In this document: positions 1-5,298 of the stretch, piece by piece
Layout of the letters: the number at the start of each line of letters is the position of its first letter
Numbering within the stretch: position 1 is the stretch's first letter
Assembly (NCBI GenBank): GCA_018396515.1
Contig: JAGTQJ010000079.1
Coordinates: forward strand, 1 to 7,214
DNA length: 7,214 nucleotides
DNA from: Candidatus Bathyarchaeota archaeon
Lineage (GTDB): Archaea; Thermoproteota; Bathyarchaeia; TCS64
Direction: 5' to 3'
The notes under the pieces: generated by a model
The model's input: the letters and a program-made list of their open reading frames with translations, nothing else
Told to the model about the DNA's origin: nothing
Databases searched by the model: none
Program-made: the position numbers and the translations under genes

Positions 1-1
1 A

Positions 2-484
2 GAGGGGGGAGGGGTCGAGGTCTATGTGGCCGATACCCAGGCGAGGCAGAGGCAGCTCTGGGAGGCCAGGAAGTGCCTCTTCGACGCTTATAAGGCCTTC
101 TGGGAGATAGATGAGGTGGATGTCTGTGTGCCAAGGAGTCGCATACCCGACTATATAGAGGGCGTCAAGAGGATCATGGAGACCTATGGAGTCCTCATAT
201 CCAACATAGGCCATGCCGGTGATGGCAATGTACACAGCATAATAGTCAGGGGGGAACTCGAGAGGGATCGATGGCTACAGCTTCTCGAAAGGGTGACGGA
301 CAGGCTTATAGAGCTAGGGATAAGCCTCGGAGGAACAGTATCCGGAGAGCATGGAGTTGGATATACCAAGAAAAAGTATCTCCCATATAAGGTAGGAAGA
401 GTTCAGGTTGAACTGATGAAGGCAATAAAAAGAGCCTTTGATCCCCATAACATCCTCAATCCAGGGAAGGTCTTCGACCTATAA
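2..484 (+). CDS. FAD-linked oxidase, C-terminal part (GlcD / D-lactate dehydrogenase type), 5'-truncated
   Basis: This is the C-terminal end of a VAO/PCMH-fold flavoprotein of the glycolate oxidase GlcD / D-lactate / D-2-hydroxyglutarate dehydrogenase family, which oxidises 2-hydroxyacids to 2-oxoacids. The reading frame is open from base 2 to the left edge, so the GTG at 26 is probably an internal valine codon; the FAD-binding N-terminal domain must lie upstream. Counting from that GTG, visible motifs are VPRSRIPDYI (35-44), GHAGDGNVH (62-70), GEHGVG (107-112) and the typical ending FDPHNILNPGK. In characterised relatives the two histidines of GHxGDGNxH and the glutamate of GEHG bind a divalent metal, and the following histidine is catalytic; all are present (H63, H70, E108, H109). 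The substrate cannot be told from this fragment. No partner such as GlcF is in view. The family call is firm, the exact substrate open. Confidence 0.93.
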   Translation, partial: EGGGVEVYVADTQARQRQLWEARKCLFDAYKAFWEIDEVDVCVPRSRIPDYIEGVKRIMETYGVLISNIGHAGDGNVHSIIVRGELERDRWLQLLERVTDRLIELGISLGGTVSGEHGVGYTKKKYLPYKVGRVQVELMKAIKRAFDPHNILNPGKVFDL

Positions 485-503
485 CTTATGAGCTGGAGTT
501 TTC

Positions 504-513
504 TGAGATCTCA
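504..513. repeat. Perfect 10-bp palindrome TGAGATCTCA
   Basis: The ten bases TGAGATCTCA are their own reverse complement. They lie 20 bases after the oxidase stop codon in the spacer before the amidohydrolase. Such a site could be half of an operator, but a palindrome of this length can arise by chance, and the distance from the amidohydrolase start (over 150 bases) makes a regulatory role uncertain. Confidence 0.3.
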
Positions 514-521
514 CATCTAAC

Positions 522-556
522 TTGAAATGAGCTGAAGAGAACCCTATTCATTTCAA
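522..556. repeat. 9-bp inverted repeat with 17-base loop in oxidase/amidohydrolase spacer
   Basis: TTGAAATGA at 522-530 is exactly complementary to TCATTTCAA at 548-556, leaving a 17-base loop. It is followed 13 bases later by a T-run (570-574). It could be a 3' stem-loop of the oxidase transcript or a protein-binding site. The stem is AT-rich, so a strong RNA hairpin at high temperature is doubtful. An 8-base direct repeat, ATGAGCTG, occurs at 488-495 and 527-534 and overlaps its left arm. Confidence 0.35.
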
Positions 557-603
557 CTCACATAGAGCGTTTTTAATCCCTCAACATCTATTCACATGGC
601 TCG

Positions 604-642
604 ATGGAGGCTCAAGGCCTCATGTTTTTATAAATGGAGGCT
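604..642. repeat. Direct and inverted repeats flanking the amidohydrolase TATA box
   Basis: The nine bases ATGGAGGCT occur at 604-612 and again at 634-642, exactly 30 bases apart, which is about three helical turns, one copy on each side of the TATA-like box at 625-634. The left copy is also the left arm of a small hairpin: GAGGC at 607-611 pairs with GCCTC at 617-621 across a 5-base loop. This arrangement resembles an operator, but no regulator gene is in the window and chance is not excluded. Confidence 0.35.
625..634 (+). promoter_or_regulatory. Archaeal TATA-like box for the amidohydrolase
   Basis: TTTTTATAAA at 625-634 is a near-ideal archaeal TATA element in an otherwise GC-balanced stretch. 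A start site 25-28 bases downstream of its centre would fall near 655-658, giving a leader of about 15 bases to the ATG at 671. This supports 671 as the true start, because the more upstream ATG at 596 would lie ahead of the promoter. A weaker T-rich element, TTTTTAAT at 570-577, could serve as a second TATA box or as the termination tract of the upstream gene, but its predicted start site (about 600) also falls after 596. Confidence 0.55.
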
Positions 643-670
643 TTTAGATAAGGGGCGTGGGTATAGAGCG

Positions 671-2320
671 ATGAACTGGAAGGAGGATCTGCCTAAGATA
701 GCAGAGGCTCTGGGAGCCGATATGGCATTAATGAATGGGAAGATAATAACGCTCGACGAGGAGGGGACAATAGCCCAGGCGGTTGCTGTGAAATATGGAA
801 TGATCGCCAAGGTTGGATCCGATGCTGAGATATCGCGCCTCGTTAGGAATGGTACCGAGGTGATCGACCTTCAGGGAAGGGCCGTCACCCCGGGCTTGAT
901 CTCAACCCATGACCATTTTCTGGACTATGGGTTAAACGCGAGGTTCGGCATAGACCTCTGGTATCCCAAGGTAAAGAGCATACAGGATATAGTTAAGGCC
1001 GTTGAGATGAAGGTCAAGGAGGTCCCGAAGGGTGAATGGATAATAGGCTATGGCTGGGATGAAAACCTCCTAGAGGAGGAGAGGCCCCCAAACCGATGGG
1101 ATCTAGACCCGGTATCACCGGAAAATCCGGTCTACCTCGGTAGGGTCTACCAGATGGTCTCGGTGAACAGCCTAGCCCTCAAGATCGCTGGGGTAACCAG
1201 AGACACGCCCGACCCCCAGTATGGTAGGATATACCGAGATGAGAGGGGGGAGCCCACGGGCGTCTTCCTCACAATCCTCCCCTCAGCCGACCCATTCTTG
1301 GGTGTTATGCCCAAGTTCAGCACACGCCAGAAGGAGGAGGCGATAATCAAGGCGTGTTCAGATTATAATGCGGAGGGCTTCACGGCCGTCGTCGATCCTG
1401 GGGTTGGGGCCACTGACCCGGACGACATAGTCGCATATCAGAGGGTGGCAAGTAGAGGGGAACTCACCGTCCGCGTCTACGCCCTATATGGCTTCGTGAG
1501 AAGTGTAGAGGAGGCAAAGGAGGCTGTCAGAAAGGTGGCTGTCTTCGGAGATGACATGTTCAGGATAGGGGGAGTAAAGCTTAGCCTTGACGGGGGAGTC
1601 GTGCCTAAAACAGCTATGTTCTATGAACCCTATGCGGGCGAGCCCCAGAATAGGGGAAGGTCAAAATGGAGGAAAGAGGACCTAATAGAGGCCGTCAGCA
1701 TCCTCCACGACGAGGGCTTCCAATGCTGCATCCACGCAATAGGAGATGAGGCCATAGACTGGGCTATAGACGCCTTCGAGGAGGCCATGAAGAGGAACCC
1801 CAGGCCAGACCCAAGACACCAGGTGATCCACATATACTACCCGACAGCTGAGGCTATAGAGAGGGTTAGGCGCCTCGGCCTAATGGCGAACGTTCAATCG
1901 GTATTCATCCACTTCGAGGGAGACACCTACATCAAGAACCTAGGAGAGGGGAGGGGAGAACGTGTCAAGCCCCTTAAGACGATGATAAGGAAGGGCATAC
2001 CGGTGGGAAACAGCCAAGACTATCCCTCAGGGCCCATATCAGCCAGCCTAGGCCTATGGGCAGCCATGACGAGGAGGACCAGGAGCGGGAGGATCCTATG
2101 CCCAGAGGAAGGCCTGACGGTTGAGGAGGCCCTGAGAACATACACCACATGGGCCTCGAGGCACCTCTTCATGGAGGACAGGGTAGGCTCGATTGAGGTG
2201 GGGAAATACGCCGATATGACCGTATGGAACGAAGATCCATATACCATCCCTGAGGATAGGCTTAAAGAACTAAAGGCGTATATGACGATTATCAACGGTA
2301 AAATCGTATATCGAACCTGA
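671..2320 (+). CDS. Amidohydrolase family 3 protein (YtcJ/NfdA-like metal-dependent hydrolase)
   Basis: This is a cytoplasmic TIM-barrel hydrolase of the Amidohydro_3 group, whose members cleave C-N bonds in amide-like substrates; the substrate here is unknown. From the ATG at 671 it is 549 residues, a normal family length. Motifs in order: LMNGKIITLD at the start of the beta-sandwich; HDH (H80, H82) after PGLIST; VKLSLDGG with K303, a candidate bridging lysine; HAIGD with H355, then AIDWAIDAFE; H387 in VIHIYYP; QDYP with D450; and the terminal GSIEVGKYADMTVW plus INGKIVY. An upstream ATG at 596 adds 25 basic residues unlike family N-termini and lies before the TATA box at 625-634, so 671 is preferred. 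Two motifs depart from the common forms: the histidine usually preceded by glutamate follows isoleucine, and the usual SD.P motif reads SQDYP. No functional link to the neighbours is evident. Confidence 0.9.
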   Translation: MNWKEDLPKIAEALGADMALMNGKIITLDEEGTIAQAVAVKYGMIAKVGSDAEISRLVRNGTEVIDLQGRAVTPGLISTHDHFLDYGLNARFGIDLWYPKVKSIQDIVKAVEMKVKEVPKGEWIIGYGWDENLLEEERPPNRWDLDPVSPENPVYLGRVYQMVSVNSLALKIAGVTRDTPDPQYGRIYRDERGEPTGVFLTILPSADPFLGVMPKFSTRQKEEAIIKACSDYNAEGFTAVVDPGVGATDPDDIVAYQRVASRGELTVRVYALYGFVRSVEEAKEAVRKVAVFGDDMFRIGGVKLSLDGGVVPKTAMFYEPYAGEPQNRGRSKWRKEDLIEAVSILHDEGFQCCIHAIGDEAIDWAIDAFEEAMKRNPRPDPRHQVIHIYYPTAEAIERVRRLGLMANVQSVFIHFEGDTYIKNLGEGRGERVKPLKTMIRKGIPVGNSQDYPSGPISASLGLWAAMTRRTRSGRILCPEEGLTVEEALRTYTTWASRHLFMEDRVGSIEVGKYADMTVWNEDPYTIPEDRLKELKAYMTIINGKIVYRT

Positions 2321-2352
2321 TTTTAAAGGCGCCCATTATATTATCTTCCGAA

Positions 2353-2374
2353 TTATTTATTCTATGTTATAATG
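2353..2374 (+). promoter_or_regulatory. Probable lysA promoter region (AT-rich, TATA-like elements)
   Basis: The 109-base spacer between the amidohydrolase and lysA is markedly AT-rich. TTATTTAT at 2353-2360 and TTATAATG at 2367-2374 are both plausible TATA elements; they predict start sites near 2384 and 2397 and leaders of roughly 35-45 bases. A further AAATATAG at 2406-2413 is too close to the TTG start at 2430 for a normal leader. Which element is used cannot be decided by eye. The T-rich beginning of the spacer (from 2321) may also terminate the amidohydrolase transcript. Confidence 0.4.
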
Positions 2375-2429
2375 AGAACTCGAAAAATTCATCTGGGCAG
2401 GCCTCAAATATAGATAACAGGGGATAGAG

Positions 2430-3725
2430 TTGATCAGATTTCCCCTAGAGAATGTGGCTGGAGAGCTATATGTGGATGGGGTTTCCTCCCTAAGGCTGGC
2501 CGAGGAGTTTGACACCCCGTTGTATGTCATGAGTGAGGAAAAGATAAGGATGCAGTATAGGAGGCTCAAAGACGCCCTGTCCAACCACGTAGATAGAGCT
2601 CGGGTTCTATACTCGGCCAAGGCCAACTCGAACCTAGCCATCCTGAGGATACTCCACGAGGAGGGTGCCTGGCTTGATGTTGTAAGTCCAGGGGAGGTGC
2701 ATCTAGCCCTTAGGGCTGGCTATAGACCTGATAATATCCTCTATACGGGTACGAGTGTTCGGGATGATGAGTTGGGATATCTTCTGAAGGAGGAGGTCAT
2801 GATAAATATTGACTCGACCTCCCAGCTCAGGAGGCTATTGAGGCTAGGTATCCCCAAGCTCCTATCCGTGAGGGTGAATCCCATGATCGGGGCTGGACAC
2901 CACGAACATGTTGTCACGGCTGGCGAGGCCTCGAAGTTCGGAGTTTGGGAGGGGGAGGCGCTGGAGGCTTATAAAGAGGCAAGGGAGGGTGGGGTGGAGA
3001 GGTTTGGAATCCACATGCATATAGGATCAGGTATAATGAGCGTGGAGCCCTACATCCTGGCCTCGGAGCGGCTATTAAAAGTGGCAAAAGAGGTCCATGA
3101 AAGCCTCGGAGTCGAGTTTGAGTTCATAGATCTAGGAGGTGGGCTTGGGATCCCCTACAGGCCGGACGAAGACGAGTTGAACCTAGAGGAGTTCATTAAG
3201 AGGCTTATGAGTTTCATAAGGGAGAGGATAAAGATACACCATCTTGGAGAGCCGGAGATCTGGATGGAGCCCGGTAGATTCCTAGTGGCCGAGGCTGGAG
3301 TGCTTCTCACCAGGGTTAACACCATAAAGTCTACCCCAACCAAGAGTTATGCAGGGGTGGATGCCGGTTTCAATACCATAATGAGGCCCACGTTGTATGG
3401 AGCTTATCACCACATCATAGCCGCCGGAAAACTAGACGACCCCCCGGTAAAAGAGTATGACGTCGTGGGGCCGATATGCGAGTCTGGAGACATCCTAGCT
3501 CAGGGCCGTCGCCTACCCGAACTCGCTGAGGGGGACATCATAGCCATCCTATGCGCTGGAGCCTATGGCCACTCGATGAGCTCCCAGTATAACTCGAGGC
3601 CAAGGCCTGCGGAGGTTCTCGTGAAGAGGGGAGAGTACGAGTTGATAAGGAGGAGGGAGGGAATGGAAGATCTCTTCAGAGGCCAGGTCATCCCAGAGAG
3701 GCTCAGAAACCCGAATCGATGCTAA
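2430..3725 (+). CDS. lysA: Diaminopimelate decarboxylase
   Basis: LysA is the PLP enzyme that decarboxylates meso-diaminopimelate to L-lysine, the last step of the DAP pathway, in the cytosol. The 431-residue protein is full family length for a fold-type III (alanine racemase-like) decarboxylase. It shows the PLP lysine K64 in YSAKAN, DVVSPGEV (84-91), HMHIGSG (195-201), the phosphate-binding glycine run in DLGGGLG (234-240), EPGR (280-283), GVDAGFN and YGAYHHI (309-328), the catalytic CESGD (350-354) donated across the dimer, and GAYGHSM with Y379. The CESGD, EPGRFLVAEAG and YHHI signatures favour LysA over ornithine, arginine or carboxynorspermidine decarboxylases. The start is TTG: an in-frame stop at 2415-2417 excludes longer forms, and the next start (GTG at 2454) would trim the normal N-terminus. 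GGGGAT just upstream is a weak ribosome-binding site. No other lysine gene is in view. Confidence 0.94.
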   Translation: MIRFPLENVAGELYVDGVSSLRLAEEFDTPLYVMSEEKIRMQYRRLKDALSNHVDRARVLYSAKANSNLAILRILHEEGAWLDVVSPGEVHLALRAGYRPDNILYTGTSVRDDELGYLLKEEVMINIDSTSQLRRLLRLGIPKLLSVRVNPMIGAGHHEHVVTAGEASKFGVWEGEALEAYKEAREGGVERFGIHMHIGSGIMSVEPYILASERLLKVAKEVHESLGVEFEFIDLGGGLGIPYRPDEDELNLEEFIKRLMSFIRERIKIHHLGEPEIWMEPGRFLVAEAGVLLTRVNTIKSTPTKSYAGVDAGFNTIMRPTLYGAYHHIIAAGKLDDPPVKEYDVVGPICESGDILAQGRRLPELAEGDIIAILCAGAYGHSMSSQYNSRPRPAEVLVKRGEYELIRRREGMEDLFRGQVIPERLRNPNRC

Positions 3726-3744
3726 CATCGCATAGAGGAAAGCT

Positions 3745-3758
3745 AGCCACTTGTGGCT
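3745..3758. repeat. Small perfect hairpin after lysA
   Basis: AGCCAC at 3745-3750 is complementary to GTGGCT at 3753-3758. With a realistic loop this is a 5-bp stem and 4-base CTTG loop. It begins 20 bases after the lysA stop codon and lies about 35 bases before the next TATA-like box. It may be a 3' end structure of the lysA transcript or an operator. No T-run follows directly, so a classical intrinsic terminator is not supported. Confidence 0.3.
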
Positions 3759-3791
3759 CATGAATCTTCCAGAGCGTTATGCTATACCTAG

Positions 3792-3804
3792 GTTTAATTT
3801 TTAA
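3792..3804 (+). promoter_or_regulatory. TATA-like box and ribosome-binding site of the thiolation operon
   Basis: GTTTAATTTTTAA at 3792-3804 is an archaeal TATA-like element; a start site 25-28 bases downstream of its centre would be near 3823-3826, some 8-11 bases before the ATG at 3834. GGAGG at 3820-3824 matches the anti-Shine-Dalgarno sequence 9 bases before that ATG, but it would only be in the message if transcription starts slightly upstream of the prediction. The promoter presumably drives both downstream genes. Confidence 0.5.
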
Positions 3805-3833
3805 GGAGTTTCCATCTACGGAGGGGAGTTCCC

Positions 3834-4745
3834 ATGCCTGTACTCTGCAGCAGATGTAGAGGTGCGCCTGCTGAGGTGAGGGTTGCAGCGGGGAGATTGA
3901 GGCTCTGCCCCGACTGTTTCATTGAATATTTCGAAGAGAGGCTCATGAAGACCGTTCAAGAGTTTAAGATGTTCAGGCCTGGTGAGAGGCTAGCCGTCGC
4001 GGTCTCGGGAGGTAAGGATAGCGGGGCCCTACTACACGCTCTGAGGAGGGTATACCCCAATCTTGAACTCCTAGCTCTACACATAAACCTAGGTATAAAG
4101 GGCTACTCCGACCACTGCGAGGAGAAGGTTAGAAGGCTTGCGGATATGGATGGGGCTGAGCTCAGGGTCTTGAGGATAGGGGAGATGGGCTTCACGGTAG
4201 ATGATTTCCTCAAGACGATCTATAGGAATCGAGTCTGCTCTCCCTGCGGCGTCATCAAGAGGCACCTGCTGGACTCTATGACCTTGGAATCCGGCGTAAA
4301 GACCCTCGCCACAGGGCATAACCTAGACGATGTGCTCTCAACAATGTTGGAGACCTTCTTCGCGGGAGACCTAGCCCAGCTCATAAGGTTGAAGCCAGTT
4401 CTCCCCTCTAGACATCCAAAGCAGACCAAGAAGATAAAGCCCCTTATCAGACTGAGCGAGTTCGAGGACTACATGTACGCCCTCTACACAGAGATCCCCA
4501 TAAGATCTGAGAATTGCCCCCACTCACCCGCGATAAAGAAGGGGAGGGAGGTTCTTGAGGCGCTGGGGAAAGGGCGTCCGGGCTTTAGGTATCAGGCTCT
4601 CTCACTCTTCCTCAAGAAGCTCATACCCATTCTTGAGAGAGAGATAACCCAACCTGAGCTGAAGACATGCGGGAGGTGTGGCTTCCCAAGCTCGGAAGAT
4701 ATATGTGCCTACTGTAAAAGGGTGGATTTGGTGAAGGGGAATTAG
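3834..4745 (+). CDS. tRNA 2-thiolation protein, TtuA/Ncs6 (TtcA-like) family
   Basis: This is an adenylating tRNA sulfurtransferase: it activates a tRNA uridine with ATP and replaces O2 by sulfur from a ubiquitin-like carrier. The 303-residue protein has the full family layout: an N-terminal zinc finger (C5, C8, C25, C28), the PP-loop SGGKDS (58-63), the NLDD segment (163-166), C135 and C138 in CSPCG followed by VIKRH, C228 in ENCPHS, and a C-terminal zinc finger (C279, C282, C291, C294). In TtuA the cysteines matching C135, C138 and C228 hold a [4Fe-4S] cluster that carries the transferred sulfide; all three are present. TtuA modifies position 54 of tRNA in thermophiles, whereas Ncs6 modifies wobble U34. 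The two share these motifs, so I do not choose between them. The ATG has GGAGG 9 bases upstream. It is followed after 13 bases by a TudS-related gene, probably in the same operon. Confidence 0.9.
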   Translation: MPVLCSRCRGAPAEVRVAAGRLRLCPDCFIEYFEERLMKTVQEFKMFRPGERLAVAVSGGKDSGALLHALRRVYPNLELLALHINLGIKGYSDHCEEKVRRLADMDGAELRVLRIGEMGFTVDDFLKTIYRNRVCSPCGVIKRHLLDSMTLESGVKTLATGHNLDDVLSTMLETFFAGDLAQLIRLKPVLPSRHPKQTKKIKPLIRLSEFEDYMYALYTEIPIRSENCPHSPAIKKGREVLEALGKGRPGFRYQALSLFLKKLIPILEREITQPELKTCGRCGFPSSEDICAYCKRVDLVKGN

Positions 4746-4758
4746 GGAACTAGGAGTT

Positions 4759-5265
4759 GTGGCTGTAGCCCACTGCATCCTCAACCAGGCAACAAGGTGG
4801 TGGAATGAGGAGAAGGGCAGAGACCCCTCCAAGGGATGCTTATGGAAGGTCGTTAAGAGGCTGGATGAACTCGGGTTTGGAGTCTATCAGCTTCCATGCC
4901 CTGAGATAACCTTCCTGGGAAATCCTAGACGATCGATGATGAGGGGGGAGTATGAGAGCCTGAAAGGCTATCAGGAGCATGTTAAAAGACTCTCATTAGA
5001 GGCCAGCTCGGGCATAGAGGCCCTTATAAACATGAGCAGGAGGCCCAGGCTTAAATTAATGGGGTTGATAGGGCTTGCGAGATCCCCAAGCTGCGCAGCT
5101 AAGGGGGTCGAGCCCGGCTCCTACCCCGGGGGAATCTTTTTTGAGGAGTTATTAAAGGAGCTGAAGAGAAGAGGATTAGAGCCTCAGGTCATCGAGATCG
5201 ATATAAAAGACCTAGAAGCAAGCATCAGCATGCTAGATGAACTAGTTATTCGATCCTCCCTTTGA
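4759..5265 (+). CDS. TudS-related putative desulfidase (DUF523/CD3072-like)
   Basis: This 168-residue protein resembles the TudS-related putative desulfidases, relatives of thiouracil desulfidase TudS, which removes sulfur from thiolated uracil using a [4Fe-4S] cluster bound by three cysteines. Family signatures are AHCILNQ near the N-terminus (C6), QLPCPE (44-49, C47), FLG (52-54), and SPSC (109-112, C112) followed by GGIFFEELLKEL. C6, C47 and C112 are the likely cluster ligands, E49 a likely active-site acid. The glycine usual after SPSC is alanine here, and there is an extra C27. The GTG start is the only normal start preceding the conserved cysteine; the frame is open back to 4735 and family members often begin a few residues earlier, so the N-terminus is slightly uncertain. 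GGAG at 4753-4756 lies only 2 bases from the GTG. Being 13 bases after the thiolase suggests co-transcription and perhaps translational coupling. Substrate is unknown. Confidence 0.8.
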   Translation: MAVAHCILNQATRWWNEEKGRDPSKGCLWKVVKRLDELGFGVYQLPCPEITFLGNPRRSMMRGEYESLKGYQEHVKRLSLEASSGIEALINMSRRPRLKLMGLIGLARSPSCAAKGVEPGSYPGGIFFEELLKELKRRGLEPQVIEIDIKDLEASISMLDELVIRSSL

Positions 5266-5298
5266 AGGGGTGTAAAATTCAACATTCCATCGCCCCTG

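Noticed and set aside
2334..2374. CATTATA / TATAATG inverted repeat in the lysA promoter spacer
   Set aside because: Only 7 bp, purely AT-rich apart from the ends and separated by 27 bases in an AT-rich region; expected by chance and overlapping likely TATA elements.
2357..2641. 94-residue - strand open frame spanning the lysA promoter and 5' end
   Set aside because: It is antisense to lysA for most of its length, has no ribosome-binding site that I can see, and shows no recognisable motif.
5266..5297. Possible bidirectional terminator hairpin between the convergent genes
   Set aside because: AGGGGTG at 5266-5272 can pair with CGCCCCT at 5291-5297, including one G-U pair, but the loop is 18 bases, no T-run follows on either strand, and archaeal termination does not need a hairpin.
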